13,486 nucleotides of DNA from Nitrospinota bacterium (GTDB lineage Bacteria; JADFOP01; DATKYB01), in assembly GCA_035528715.1 (NCBI GenBank), contig DATKYB010000076.1, forward strand, positions 1 through 13,486, in the 5' to 3' direction. This document shows, piece after piece, positions 6,469 to 13,486 of the stretch; position 1 is the first letter of the stretch; the number at the start of each line of letters is the position of its first letter. Both the position numbers and the translations under genes were made by a program. The notes below the pieces were generated by a model. That model was not told the origin of the DNA and ran no database searches. It saw nothing but the letters and a program-made list of their open reading frames with translations.

Positions 6469-6660
6469 ATGAAAGATTGGAAACCAAAAGATATAAAGAA
6501 TTTCAGAAAAAGATTTAAATTTTCCCAGAGTAAGTTGGCTTCTCTTTTAGGTGTATCTCGAAATTATATCTATCTATTAGAAAACGGAGAAAGAATACCA
6601 AGCAAGACTTTAAAACTCTTGTTAAGTTATGTTAAAAATTCTATGTTAAAAAATAACTGA
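6469..6660 (+). CDS. Small Cro/C1-type helix-turn-helix DNA-binding protein
   Basis: 63 residues and little more than one HTH_3 domain: KDIKNFRKRFKFSQSKLASLLGVSRNYIYLLENGERIPS. The turn LLGVS (26-30) and recognition helix RNYIYLLENG (31-40) are canonical, with the conserved Q20, L23, A24 and E38-N-G40. No effector domain, so it probably acts as a small repressor or antitoxin-like regulator. A small membrane-protein gene follows 19 bases downstream and is likely cotranscribed. No toxin gene is evident beside it. Confidence 0.85.
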   Translation: MKDWKPKDIKNFRKRFKFSQSKLASLLGVSRNYIYLLENGERIPSKTLKLLLSYVKNSMLKNN

Positions 6661-6679
6661 AAAGAAAGAAGGTGAAAAA

Positions 6680-6946
6680 ATGACAGAGAAACTTCGTTTG
6701 GATATATTAAGTTTTGGTCTTGCTTTAGGAACGCTGACTGCAATTGTTTTATTTTCATTTGGTTTAGTAGCTTTGATTTCTGGTTTAGGTAGACCCTATG
6801 TAGATTTAGTATCTTCTATATTGCTCGGATATTCTTCAACAATCTTTGGAAGCATAATGGGAGCTGTTTGGGGATTTATTCTTGGATTTGTTGAAGGTCT
6901 TCTACTTGCTTGGTTTTATAATGTATTCCTAAGAATGAAACAATAA
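6680..6946 (+). CDS. Small membrane protein, resembles proteins deposited as 'bacteriophage holin'
   Basis: 88 residues with two to three hydrophobic spans. A short cytosolic MTEKLRLDIL leads into FGLALGTLTAIVLFSFGLVALIS, then a central YVDLVSSILLGYSSTIFGSIMGAVWGFILGF region ending EGLLLAWFYNVFLRMKQ. The LGY-x4-GSI-G-WGF-GF-G-AW-YN pattern recalls a widespread family of small bacterial membrane proteins annotated as holins. That name comes from databases; I have no evidence of lysis function, and no lysin gene is near. Good ribosome site AAGAAGGTG before the ATG. Sits between the HTH and TPR genes on the same strand. Confidence 0.7.
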   Translation: MTEKLRLDILSFGLALGTLTAIVLFSFGLVALISGLGRPYVDLVSSILLGYSSTIFGSIMGAVWGFILGFVEGLLLAWFYNVFLRMKQ

Positions 6947-6994
6947 TAATAAATACATTATTTATTGTAATTCTTAAAAAAAGGGTGTGAAAAA

Positions 6995-7618
6995 ATAAAA
7001 AGATTAACATTATTACTTTTTGTTTTAATTTCTTTAATAATTACTCCCTGTATAATCTTTGCCGAGAGCGCTGTAGATTGGGATAATAAGGCTAAGGAAT
7101 TATTCGATTCAGGCAACTACAAAGAAGCGATTGATGCTTTAAACAAAGCTATAGAATTAAACCCGAAAGACGCACTTGCTTATAATAACCGCGGAAATGC
7201 TTATTTTAAACTTGGTAAGTATCAGGAAGCTATCAAGGACTACAGTAAGACTATAGAGCTTTACCCCAGTTTTTCAAAACCTTACTATAACCGTGGGAAC
7301 GTTTATTTTAAACTTGGCAAATATCAGCAGGCTATCAAGGACCATGACAAAGCTATAAAGTTTAATCCAAAGTTTGCAAAAGCTTATCATAACCGTGGAA
7401 GTGCTTATTTTAGACTTAGTAAGTATCAGCAAGCCATCAAAGGCTACAGTAAGGCTATAGAGCTGAGCCCGAGTTTTGCAAAAGCTTATTATAGCCGGGG
7501 GGATACCTTCTTATTACTTGGTGATTATAAGGAGGCCGTCAATGACTATAAAACAGCTGCTAGATTAAGCATTAAAGAAGCACAAGATTACTTACGGAAA
7601 AAAGGGATTCAATGGTAA
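6995..7618 (+). CDS. Exported TPR-repeat protein with an ATA start codon or frameshifted start
   Basis: 207 residues. It opens with KRLTLLLFVLISLIITPCIIFA, a clear signal peptide with likely cleavage before ESAVDW, followed by five tetratricopeptide repeats of 34 residues beginning near WDNKAKELF, AYNNRGNAY, PYYNRGNVY, AYHNRGSAY and AYYSRGDTF, and a short tail ending GIQW. Repeats 2-4 are very alike in DNA, suggesting recent expansion. No ATG, GTG or TTG precedes the signal peptide in frame after the stop at 6968. ATA at 6995 sits nine bases after GGG of AAAGGGTG, the same layout as the preceding gene. Alternatively, GTG at 6987 would join the frame if the six-A run at 6990-6995 were one A longer, giving VKKIKRLTLL. 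TPR proteins of this kind scaffold protein contacts, here in the periplasm; the partner is unknown. Confidence 0.75.
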   Translation: MKRLTLLLFVLISLIITPCIIFAESAVDWDNKAKELFDSGNYKEAIDALNKAIELNPKDALAYNNRGNAYFKLGKYQEAIKDYSKTIELYPSFSKPYYNRGNVYFKLGKYQQAIKDHDKAIKFNPKFAKAYHNRGSAYFRLSKYQQAIKGYSKAIELSPSFAKAYYSRGDTFLLLGDYKEAVNDYKTAARLSIKEAQDYLRKKGIQW

Positions 7619-7671
7619 GGTAGATTAATGGAGATATTATGGAGGTATTCTAAAAGAAAGGAGATGAAACA

Positions 7672-8016
7672 ATGAAAAAGATCGAAGCGATTATCAACTC
7701 CCATAGGTTGGAAGCGGTAAGGAATAGACTTATTAAGATAGGTATAGGGGGAATGACCGTGAGCGAAGTATATGGCTTTGGGTGTCAAAGGGGGCATCCA
7801 GAATTAAAGATAGGAAAAGAGTATCTTACGGGTTTTAGACCCAAAATGAAATTAGAGACTGTTGTTCCTGATAGATTAGTAGAGCAGGCTTTGGAGACAA
7901 TTGTAAATTATGCTCAAACAGGCACTTCTGGAGATGGCAAGATATTTATATCTTCGATCGATGATGCATTAAGGGTAAGAACAGGTGATAGGGGCGAGGA
8001 TGCCATTACTTTTTAG
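7672..8016 (+). CDS. glnB: PII nitrogen/carbon/energy signalling protein (GlnB/GlnK family)
   Basis: 114 residues, collinear with E. coli GlnB numbering. The T-loop carries Y51 (GKEYLTG), the uridylylation site in proteobacteria. Q39, K58, the B-loop TGTSGDGKIF (T83-F92, with K90), and the C-loop R101 and R103-T-G are all present, so binding of ATP/ADP and 2-oxoglutarate is expected. The first family signature is altered: K46-I47-G-K-E-Y where Y-R/K-G-A-E-Y is usual, which may change partner choice. It has a strong AAGGAGATG ribosome site. No ammonium transporter, glutamine synthetase or uridylyltransferase gene adjoins it, so its target is unknown. glnB and glnK cannot be told apart here. 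Confidence 0.93.
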   Translation: MKKIEAIINSHRLEAVRNRLIKIGIGGMTVSEVYGFGCQRGHPELKIGKEYLTGFRPKMKLETVVPDRLVEQALETIVNYAQTGTSGDGKIFISSIDDALRVRTGDRGEDAITF

Positions 8017-8057
8017 GATGGTTTATGAGTTAATATGTTGAGGCTTTATATAAGGTG

Positions 8058-8248
8058 AAGCCAGTTTATAATATAATGGACTTAGTCAAATTAAAGAACT
8101 GCTAGAACAGAAAACCCTCACAATGACCCTCCGCTATGCACACCTTGCACCAAGCCATAAGGTAAACGCGTTAGAGCTATTGGATGATGTTATCAGTTCA
8201 CAAAAATTTAGTGCACAAAAAGTGCACAATTTAGCAGGAGTAAGATGA
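8058..8248 (+). pseudogene. Remnant of a tyrosine recombinase (phage/element integrase) C-terminus
   Basis: Not an intact ORF. In one frame, from 8096, it reads ELLEQKTLTMTLRYAHLAPS and continues through KVNALELLDDVISSQ to a stop at 8246-8248; this is the well-known integrase end, with the catalytic tyrosine of RYAHL encoded at 8135-8137. Just upstream, ATGGACTTAGTC (8076-8087) gives MDLVKLK in another frame, and SQFII lies in a third, so at least two small indels have broken it. The histidine of the usual LLGHK motif is replaced (LLEQK). Everything before about 8058 is missing. It ends 29 bases from the 3' end of the tRNA-Thr gene, the standard place for an integrase next to its attachment site. 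Confidence 0.85.
8211..8227. repeat. GTGCAC-AAAAA-GTGCAC inverted repeat
   Basis: Two copies of the self-complementary hexamer GTGCAC separated by five A, lying inside the integrase relic between the tyrosine codon and the tRNA. It can pair as a hairpin. It may be chance within the pseudogene or a protein-binding site near the attachment region. Confidence 0.4.
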
Positions 8249-8277
8249 AGTGAAAAGGCATAAGTCCTTGATTTTAC

Positions 8278-8352
<75 letters not shown>

Positions 8353-8378
8353 TTTTTTTACAATAAATGTTATTTTTG

Positions 8379-8570
8379 TTATTTACGCATTAGCTTACAG
8401 TTTATCCATCCCAGGATAAATCCGATAATCAAAGTGCCCAAGAGAAGCAGGGATCTGGACATCTCTATCGGCCAAAAGTAGAGCTTTACTTCTACCACCT
8501 CTGTATTCTGCACAATAAATATTGCTACTAATGCTACAATAACTAAACCAGCTATAAGTTTAGGGGACAT
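8379..8570 (-). CDS. LapA/DUF1049-type small inner-membrane protein
   Basis: 63 residues with two helices: MSPKLIAGLVIVALVAIFIVQN and SLLLLGTLIIGFILGWINCKL, joined by EVVEVKLYFWPIEMSRS. The I-x-Q-N-T-x-x-V-x-V-x-F/Y-W motif followed by a second helix ending G-x-L is typical of the LapA family, which in E. coli works with LapB in lipopolysaccharide assembly. Here there is no lapB-like TPR gene next to it. GGGAGGTGA precedes the ATG. It lies 58 bases after the glycosyltransferase on the same strand. Confidence 0.85.
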   Translation of the reverse strand: MSPKLIAGLVIVALVAIFIVQNTEVVEVKLYFWPIEMSRSLLLLGTLIIGFILGWINCKLMRK

Positions 8571-8628
8571 GGGCTCACCTCCCTTAATGATTTATGAAAA
8601 AGAAGTCTTAACCGATTTAAACCCTTTC

Positions 8629-10047
8629 TTATTTCTTCCACCCTTCAATGAGATAGGGCTTCAATCTTTCAAACTCAACACACTGGGCCTCTATCACATT
8701 TTCAGCATCATATGTGGGCATGTCTTTTGTCTCAATGACGAAAGAAGCAATTCTTCCAAAATAGAGACTGGTTAAAGATTCAACAATTCTTGTGGTTCCA
8801 ACCTCTTCTTTATGGGCACGTTTAAATCTTGCAATGGCAAAGTCATAGATCAATTTCACCCAGAGCTCTGCAGGAAATTTGAAATGAGAACTATCCAGAG
8901 CAACAATCTCCTCTAATGCATTCATATTTTCCCTGAGAACAAATTCTGACCAAAAGTCTCTGTTTTCCTGAAATCCCTGTTTAAATTTTTGAATCATTGC
9001 TTCTAGATCAACATAAAGTTCTTCAGGAAAGGTTTCAGATCTAAATCCATAAAAGGCGGTTGGACGAGTGCTCTTAATAGGTTTCCATTTATCTTCATAC
9101 TCTCCCATTAATTTAAAAACGGTACCTACTACCTGTTGAAACATACTTTCGAGATCTTTACTGGGGTCTTTTGCATCATGAATTTTACTACCAAGAAAGG
9201 CCTGACACATCTTACATCCTTCATTTATTGCTACAGTTGTCATCCATATATCTATACCAAAACGAGCCACATCTGTTTCCCAAACCTTCTTATTAAGATA
9301 TTTCTCATTAAGATATTTCTCAGTCAACTCACCTGAAAAACCAAAGTCTCCACCAATTGGCTGTCGAAGGCGAAGACCATAAAGGGCTCTGGTCAAAGGG
9401 TATACAACCATGTTCGTTATGGTTCCATCATATTTATGCCTCTGATAAAAAGGAGAGACAAAATCATATCCTTTAAGGATAATCGGTCCAAGTAAGAGTT
9501 CAAACCACTCCGGCGTGATACTTCTTAAGTCAGAATCTATCACAGCACAAGCTTTTACCCCTAATGCTTGCGCAATCTCAAAGATAGCTTTAAAAGCGCT
9601 TCCTTTGCCGGGAATTCCATTATATGCAGCCACTACCTGTGAGGCAGGGTAAACAGGGTGGTCAATCAAAATAGTATCCAGCTGTGAATAGATACTGGTT
9701 TCTTTAACAATCTCCTTTGTCCTATCAGGGGATCCCCCATCTGAATTTACAATAACAGATTTAAATTTTGGGAAATATTTCGCCAAGCCGTATTCTGCTG
9801 CTCTGACGACATGGCCTATTGTCCTTTCATTTTTGTAGCTTGGTATGCCAACAAGGATATCAGCATCTCCTATCTGTTCTACCTGAAGTTTTGCTTCTTC
9901 ATCAATAGCTAAGATGCTTCTTTTTAACCTTTTATACTTTCTCGGACTAGCCTTACGTTTCTTTAGCTTTTTTTCTTTTCCCAGAAAAACCTTTTGAATA
10001 GTCTTTGCAATATTGCTTTCCCCTATTTTTTTAATAAACTGAAGCAC
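8629..10047 (-). CDS. GT-A glycosyltransferase, glucosylglycerate / glucosyl-3-phosphoglycerate synthase-like
   Basis: 472 residues starting at GTG. A basic, lysine-rich N-terminus of about 50 residues precedes a nucleotide-sugar-binding GT-A fold: ADILVGIPSYKNERTIGHVV, then VNSDGGSPDRT, GIPGKGSAFKAIFEIA and the metal-binding DSD (D171, D173) in AVIDSDLRSITPEW. The acceptor-side segment LRLRQPIGGDFGFSGEL is like that of enzymes making glucosylglycerate or its phosphate from NDP-glucose and (phospho)glycerate, compatible solutes in osmotic or nitrogen stress. A helical C-terminal domain of about 170 residues follows. No signal peptide or membrane span is seen. No phosphatase partner gene is visible nearby, which would fit a one-step synthase. 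Donor and acceptor are inferred from family resemblance only. Confidence 0.75.
   Translation of the reverse strand: MLQFIKKIGESNIAKTIQKVFLGKEKKLKKRKASPRKYKRLKRSILAIDEEAKLQVEQIGDADILVGIPSYKNERTIGHVVRAAEYGLAKYFPKFKSVIVNSDGGSPDRTKEIVKETSIYSQLDTILIDHPVYPASQVVAAYNGIPGKGSAFKAIFEIAQALGVKACAVIDSDLRSITPEWFELLLGPIILKGYDFVSPFYQRHKYDGTITNMVVYPLTRALYGLRLRQPIGGDFGFSGELTEKYLNEKYLNKKVWETDVARFGIDIWMTTVAINEGCKMCQAFLGSKIHDAKDPSKDLESMFQQVVGTVFKLMGEYEDKWKPIKSTRPTAFYGFRSETFPEELYVDLEAMIQKFKQGFQENRDFWSEFVLRENMNALEEIVALDSSHFKFPAELWVKLIYDFAIARFKRAHKEEVGTTRIVESLTSLYFGRIASFVIETKDMPTYDAENVIEAQCVEFERLKPYLIEGWKK
9292..9321. repeat. 15-base in-frame tandem duplication
   Basis: ATTAAGATATTTCTC occurs twice in direct succession inside the glycosyltransferase gene. 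On the coding strand it gives EKYLNEKYLN, a five-residue duplication that keeps the frame. It looks like a recent slippage event on the surface of the protein. Confidence 0.85.
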
Positions 10048-10088
10048 CTTTTCTTACTCCTATCTTAAATCAACTATTTTTGTGATAC

Positions 10089-10120
10089 TTTTTATTTAAA
10101 CAGTTGAACTTAAATAAAAA
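10089..10120. repeat. Perfect 11-base inverted repeat between divergent genes
   Basis: Arms TTTTTATTTAA and TTAAATAAAAA flank a ten-base spacer ACAGTTGAAC. It lies about 40 bases upstream of the glycosyltransferase start and 170 bases upstream of miaB. All-A/T arms make it a poor terminator; it could be an operator or a supercoiling-sensitive element. Confidence 0.45.
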
Positions 10121-10240
10121 AATACCAATAAAAAGATCTTTCCCAAATAAATTCTTGCAAATTATACAACATCTTTTTTTATAATTCAATTTTAAAAGAT
10201 TATAAATATAGGGTAATAGAGCTTTTATCAATCCTCTCTA

Positions 10241-10268
10241 TTGACAAATATCAATTTGATGCTATATT
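10241..10268 (+). promoter_or_regulatory. Sigma-70-type promoter of miaB
   Basis: Perfect -35 TTGACA at 10241-10246, 16 bases, then TATATT at 10263-10268. Transcription would start near 10275, giving a short leader containing GGAGAGG before the ATG at 10294. It probably drives miaB and the following nuclease-domain gene. Confidence 0.7.
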
Positions 10269-10293
10269 CTTTCTTATTAAGCTGGAGAGGTTT

Positions 10294-11619
10294 ATGGTTG
10301 AAAAAAAGCTGTCATTACTTACCTATGGCTGCCAGATGAATAAACATGATTCTGAAAGAATTGCTGGAATTCTAAAAGAAGAAAATTATTCTCTTACAGA
10401 CAATATTGAGAAGGCAGATATGATATTATTGAATACCTGTAGTGTCAGAGAAAAGGCCGAGCAGAAAGTATACAGTCAATTAGGAAGACTCAAGAAACTC
10501 AAGGAGAAAAGCCCCCATCTCATTATAGGTGTTTGCGGATGTATAGCCCAAAAGGAAAAGAAAAGGATTCTGAACAAAGTTCCGTTTGTTGATCTTATAT
10601 TTGGCACACATAATATTCACAATCTTCCACAGCTTCTCCATAATTTCAGATATGGAAATGAAAAGGTTGTTGAGATATTAGATGAGTCCGTAGATTTTAA
10701 TTTTTCTTCACCGATCTATAGAGAGAGTAAGATTCAAGCATGGGTCAGTATCATGCATGGGTGCAATAATTATTGTTCTTACTGTGTGGTTCCCTATACC
10801 AGAGGAAGAGAAAAGAGCATGCCAAGCTCTTTGATATTAGATGAATGCGCCCGATTATCTAACGAAGGTTATAAAGAGGTTACTTTATTAGGTCAAAACG
10901 TTAATTCTTATGGTAATGACATTAAGGGAGAAGGAGATTTTGCCGATCTTTTAGAAAAAGTCAATCAGATTGATAGCTTAGAAAGAATCAGGTTCATCAC
11001 TTCTCATCCAAAAGATATTTCTGAAAAATTAATAGAAAGGATCTCTACACTCCCTAAAGTATGTGAACATTTACATCTTCCCATTCAGTCTGGCTCAGAC
11101 AGAATACTTGAAAAGATGAACAGGGGGTATACGGCAGAACATTATTTAGAAATTATTACAAAGTTAAGATCACTGATACCTGACATAGGGCTTACAACAG
11201 ATATTATCATTGGTTTTCCAGAAGAAAAAGAAGAGGATTTTCAGTTAACAAAAAGATTGTTACAAGATATAAAGTATGATATTATTTTTCTGTTTAAATA
11301 TTCTCCTCGTCCTGAAACAAAGGCAGCACTATTGAAAGAGACGGTTAGTGCAGAGAAAAAACAGGAAAGGTTTGATGATCTTCTCAGTATACAAAAAGAG
11401 ATTACCCTATCTAAGAATAAATCACTAGAAGGAAAGATAGAAGAAATTCTTGTAGAAGGTGAGAGTAAGAAAAATAAAAACAAACTAACAGGCAGGACAA
11501 GAACTAATAAAATTGTTAATTTTTATGGATCTAAAGATCTAATCGGCAAAACAATCAATATATACATTAAAAAAGGTGGTCTTTACAGTTTAGAGGGAGA
11601 ATTAATAAGAGGAAATTAA
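10294..11619 (+). CDS. miaB: tRNA-2-methylthio-N6-isopentenyladenosine synthase MiaB
   Basis: 441 residues, full length. It is a radical-SAM methylthiotransferase that adds the 2-methylthio group to isopentenyl-A37 of tRNAs reading UNN codons. The N-terminal UPF0004 domain holds three cysteines for the auxiliary cluster in TYGCQMN (C13), [10 protein letters not shown] (C49) and GVCGCIAQ (C83). The radical-SAM motif is CNNYCSYC (C157, C161, C164) followed by VVPYTRGRE, typical of MiaB and unlike RimO. A C-terminal TRAM domain ([15 protein letters not shown]) binds tRNA. GGAGAGG lies upstream of the ATG, and the next gene starts 14 bases after its stop. Confidence 0.97.
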   Translation: MVEKKLSLLTYGCQMNKHDSERIAGILKEENYSLTDNIEKADMILLNTCSVREKAEQKVYSQLGRLKKLKEKSPHLIIGVCGCIAQKEKKRILNKVPFVDLIFGTHNIHNLPQLLHNFRYGNEKVVEILDESVDFNFSSPIYRESKIQAWVSIMHGCNNYCSYCVVPYTRGREKSMPSSLILDECARLSNEGYKEVTLLGQNVNSYGNDIKGEGDFADLLEKVNQIDSLERIRFITSHPKDISEKLIERISTLPKVCEHLHLPIQSGSDRILEKMNRGYTAEHYLEIITKLRSLIPDIGLTTDIIIGFPEEKEEDFQLTKRLLQDIKYDIIFLFKYSPRPETKAALLKETVSAEKKQERFDDLLSIQKEITLSKNKSLEGKIEEILVEGESKKNKNKLTGRTRTNKIVNFYGSKDLIGKTINIYIKKGGLYSLEGELIRGN

Positions 11620-11633
11620 GAGGAGGTAAAGTT

Positions 11634-12125
11634 ATGATAGAGATGAAAGTCAAAGGTCTGACCCTTGATCCATTAACAAACATGCCTATAGTCATTCTTA
11701 AAGACAAAGATAATGAAAAGGCCCTGCCTATATGGGTGGGGATCTTTGAGGCGAATGCTATTGCTCTTGAGATTGAAAAAGTTCCTACTCCACGGCCCAT
11801 GACTCATGATTTGATTAAAAATATATTGGAAGGACTAAAAGCAAAAGTAATGAAGGTGATTGTCAATGATTTAAAAGATAACACTTTTTATGCTACCATT
11901 GCTCTCAGTTTAAATGGGGCGGAAATCAACATAGATTCCAGACCCAGCGATGCTATTGCCCTTGCATTAAGGGTCAAGTCCCCTATCTTTGTTACAAAGA
12001 AGGTTCTAAAAGAAGCTAAGAGTTTAGACTTATCAGATCAAGATTTAAAAGATGATGATAAAGAAAAATGGAAGAAGTGGCTAGAGAAACTTAAACCTGA
12101 AGATTTTGGTAAATATGAGATGTAG
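11634..12125 (+). CDS. Bifunctional nuclease domain (BFN/DUF151) protein
   Basis: 163 residues. [23 protein letters not shown] and [18 protein letters not shown], then [13 protein letters not shown] and [20 protein letters not shown], are the conserved blocks of the BFN/DUF151 family. Members have been reported with DNase and RNase activity in plants, and the fold occurs in many bacteria; the role here is not known. The last 30 residues are a charged helix rich in lysine and aspartate ([19 protein letters not shown]). GGAGG precedes the ATG, and it is closely coupled to miaB. Confidence 0.93.
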   Translation: MIEMKVKGLTLDPLTNMPIVILKDKDNEKALPIWVGIFEANAIALEIEKVPTPRPMTHDLIKNILEGLKAKVMKVIVNDLKDNTFYATIALSLNGAEINIDSRPSDAIALALRVKSPIFVTKKVLKEAKSLDLSDQDLKDDDKEKWKKWLEKLKPEDFGKYEM

Positions 12126-12323
12126 AATAACTAAAAATTGCAAAGAAACCTTCCATAAGGATGACACATATCCCTTTTACTCTATTTTCTAATTTATCTT
12201 CATTATATTTTTTCCTATGCAACTTCCTTTTATTAATTTAGATTTTTCATCTTTTTAAAAAAATAACTCATTTCATTATTTATCTATTTTAAAAAAATGA
12301 CAAAAAAATGGAGGGTTTAAATA

Positions 12324-12641
12324 TTGAGTGAATATATTGTTTTATTAAGCACTTTTCCTTCTGAAGATGAGGCAGAAAAATTGGGCACAGAAATGGTTAA
12401 GAAAGGTTTGGTCGCCTGTGTAAATCTTGTCCCAAAGATACGATCAATATATAAATGGAAAGAAAAAGTTTACAATGAAGAGGAAATTTTATTAATCATG
12501 AAAAGCAGGAAAGAGAAATCTAAAGAGATTATTGAATTTATAAATAATAACCATAGCTACGAGGTCCCTGAAGTTATCTCTTTATCAATTAGCTCTGGCT
12601 CTAAAAGATACCTGGCATGGATAGACGAAAATTGTGGATAA
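12324..12641 (+). CDS. cutA: Divalent-cation tolerance protein CutA (CutA1)
   Basis: 105 residues with a TTG start at 12324, chosen because GGAGGG lies eight bases upstream and no ATG is in frame nearby. The protein covers the whole CutA1 fold: YIVLLSTFPSEDEAEKLGTEM, then LVACVNLVPKIRSIYKWKEKV with the conserved Cys in ACVN, ILLIMKSRKEK, HSYEVPEVISLSIS and a C-terminal YLAWIDENCG. CutA1 is a very stable trimer with a ferredoxin-like fold related to PII; a role in copper tolerance is traditional but not well established. It is separated from the nuclease gene by about 200 A/T-rich bases and ends at a strong terminator. Confidence 0.95.
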   Translation: MSEYIVLLSTFPSEDEAEKLGTEMVKKGLVACVNLVPKIRSIYKWKEKVYNEEEILLIMKSRKEKSKEIIEFINNNHSYEVPEVISLSISSGSKRYLAWIDENCG

Positions 12642-12681
12642 AAAAGATGGAGGCATAAATAATACTCCTCCATCTTTTTTT
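12640..12681. terminator. Bidirectional intrinsic terminator between cutA and atpE
   Basis: Perfect 14-base arms AAAAAAGATGGAGG and CCTCCATCTTTTTT around a 13-base loop, with T runs on both strands. It begins inside the cutA stop codon and lies 15 bases from the atpE stop, so it serves both convergent transcripts. Confidence 0.9.
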
Positions 12682-12695
12682 ATTTTCAGGATTTT

Positions 12696-13037
12696 TTAAA
12701 TTTTCGCCTGAAGAAAGAACGCAATCACAAGTGAATAGATTACCAATGATTCAATAAAGACCAATCCGAGAATCAAAGGTATAAACAATTTCTCTTGGGC
12801 ACCTGGATTTCGAGCAATCCCTTCCATAGCAGAAGAGACGGCTTTGCCCTGACCCAAGGCTCCTCCAAGAGCAGCTGCTGCTATTGTTGCGCCACTAGCA
12901 ATGGCTATCATCCCTTTTGTAACACCACCATTAGCACTGATCCCTTCAGCTGCTGGCTTTTCTGCTGCTAATAAAATAGCAGCGGAAAAACCCACTATGA
13001 CTAAAGTAATAAAAAAATAAACAAAAGCCTTTTTCAT
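12696..13037 (-). CDS. atpE: F-type ATP synthase subunit c with N-terminal signal peptide
   Basis: 113 residues; the usual c subunit is about 75-85. Residues 1-25 (MKKAFVYFFITLVIVGFSAA and LLAA) are a signal peptide, and a linker rich in alanine and glycine follows. The hairpin has GGALGQGKAVSSAMEGIARNP for helix 1 and the polar loop, and LVFIESLVIYSLVIAFF for helix 2. E96 is the ion carrier. Q63, S97 and Y101 also occupy positions of sodium-ligand residues known from Ilyobacter tartaricus, while the V and T of the bacterial sodium site are F94 and L98 here. A strong AAAGGAGGGG site precedes the ATG, and atpB lies 25 bases upstream. No atpF follows, so the rest of the complex is encoded elsewhere. 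Confidence 0.95.
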   Translation of the reverse strand: MKKAFVYFFITLVIVGFSAAILLAAEKPAAEGISANGGVTKGMIAIASGATIAAAALGGALGQGKAVSSAMEGIARNPGAQEKLFIPLILGLVFIESLVIYSLVIAFFLQAKI

Positions 13038-13062
13038 CTAATCCCCTCCTTTCAATATACTT

Positions 13063-13486
13063 TTAGTGTTCGTGAGATACTGCCAGAGCAATATATATTA
13101 TAGTTAAAAGAGCAAAAACAAAAGCCTGCATAATAGCAACTATAATCCCTAAGAACATGAAAAGTACGGGTACGCCAATAGGGATTAACCCTTGAAAGAT
13201 TTCAATCACATTGTGGTCCCCAAAGATATTTCCAAAGAGTCGGACTGAAAGAGTAACCGGCCTGAAAAGGTGACTAAATATCTCTATAGGAAAATAAAGA
13301 ATAGCCAAAGCCCACATAGGACCCGTAAAGTGTTTGATATAGCTCAATCCATTTTCTCTAAAACCGTAATAATTATACATGATAAATACAATAGAAGCTA
13401 TGGCAAAATTTGTATTGAGATTTATTGTGGGAGGATAGAATTCAGGAATCAAACCTAATAGGTTTGATATCAATATGTAGATGAAA
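13063..13486 (-). CDS. atpB: F-type ATP synthase subunit a, partial (5' end beyond right edge)
   Basis: About 141 C-terminal codons are visible; the reading frame runs open to the window edge (FIYILISNLLGLIPEFYPP), so no start codon is assigned. The TTG at 13473 is an internal leucine codon. RPVTLSVRLFGNIFGDHNVI carries the essential arginine of the half-channel helix in the SxRLFGN motif; the following GDH replaces the more common AGH. IVAIMQAFVFALLTIIYIALA matches the conserved helix 6 with the IQAF(I/V)F element, and the protein ends SHEH. It is the membrane stator that passes ions to the c ring and is transcribed with atpE. Confidence 0.95.
   Translation of the reverse strand, partial: FIYILISNLLGLIPEFYPPTINLNTNFAIASIVFIMYNYYGFRENGLSYIKHFTGPMWALAILYFPIEIFSHLFRPVTLSVRLFGNIFGDHNVIEIFQGLIPIGVPVLFMFLGIIVAIMQAFVFALLTIIYIALAVSHEH

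Noticed and set aside
7073-7590. Repeated DNA units of about 102 bases as a possible CRISPR or satellite array
   Set aside because: The units are in-frame TPR codons (34 residues each) with coding-type substitutions; no spacers.
7609-7797. 62-residue minus-strand ORF opposite the PII gene
   Set aside because: Antisense shadow of a certain PII gene.

Overview
The window looks like a piece of an AT-rich bacterial chromosome, probably from a Gram-negative, anaerobic or facultative, deep-branching or deltaproteobacteria-like lineage. The clues are good Shine-Dalgarno sites, a bacterial tRNA-Thr with an encoded CCA, miaB and PII genes, a LapA-type inner-membrane protein, and an atpB-atpE pair separate from the rest of the ATP synthase genes, with a c subunit that carries a signal peptide. 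I cannot name a species.

Left third (1-5426, all minus strand): a cation/proton antiporter operon read right to left. It starts with an 83-residue protein resembling the C-terminal half of a response-regulator receiver domain. Two tandem universal-stress-like proteins follow, then MrpE carrying an extra N-terminal segment that resembles the N-terminal half of a receiver domain. After that come MrpF, MrpG, two small proteins corresponding to the split C-terminus of MrpA (MbhD- and MbhE-like), MrpB, MrpC and the start of MrpD, which runs off the left edge. The order E-F-G-A'-A''-B-C-D is that of the antiporter half of membrane-bound hydrogenase (Mbh/Mbs) clusters. No large MrpA is visible. A sigma-54-like promoter lies just upstream of the first gene.

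Middle (5427-8352): a patchy accessory region with small genes and long AT-rich gaps. It holds an unrecognised 63-residue protein (minus), then on the plus strand a small Cro/C1-type helix-turn-helix protein with an apparently leaderless promoter, a small membrane protein, an exported five-repeat TPR protein whose only sensible start is ATA, and an orphan PII signalling protein. It ends in a frameshifted tyrosine-recombinase C-terminus directly beside the 3' end of a tRNA-Thr(CGT) gene, the usual scar of an element integrated at a tRNA.

Right part (8353-13486): housekeeping and envelope genes. On the minus strand a GT-A glycosyltransferase resembling glucosylglycerate / glucosyl-3-phosphoglycerate synthases precedes a LapA-like protein and the tRNA. 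Divergently on the plus strand come miaB, a bifunctional-nuclease-domain gene and cutA. A strong bidirectional terminator separates cutA from convergent atpE and atpB; atpB is cut by the right edge. AtpE keeps several sodium-ligand residues, so ATP synthase and the Mrp-type module might share a sodium circuit. That link is inference.
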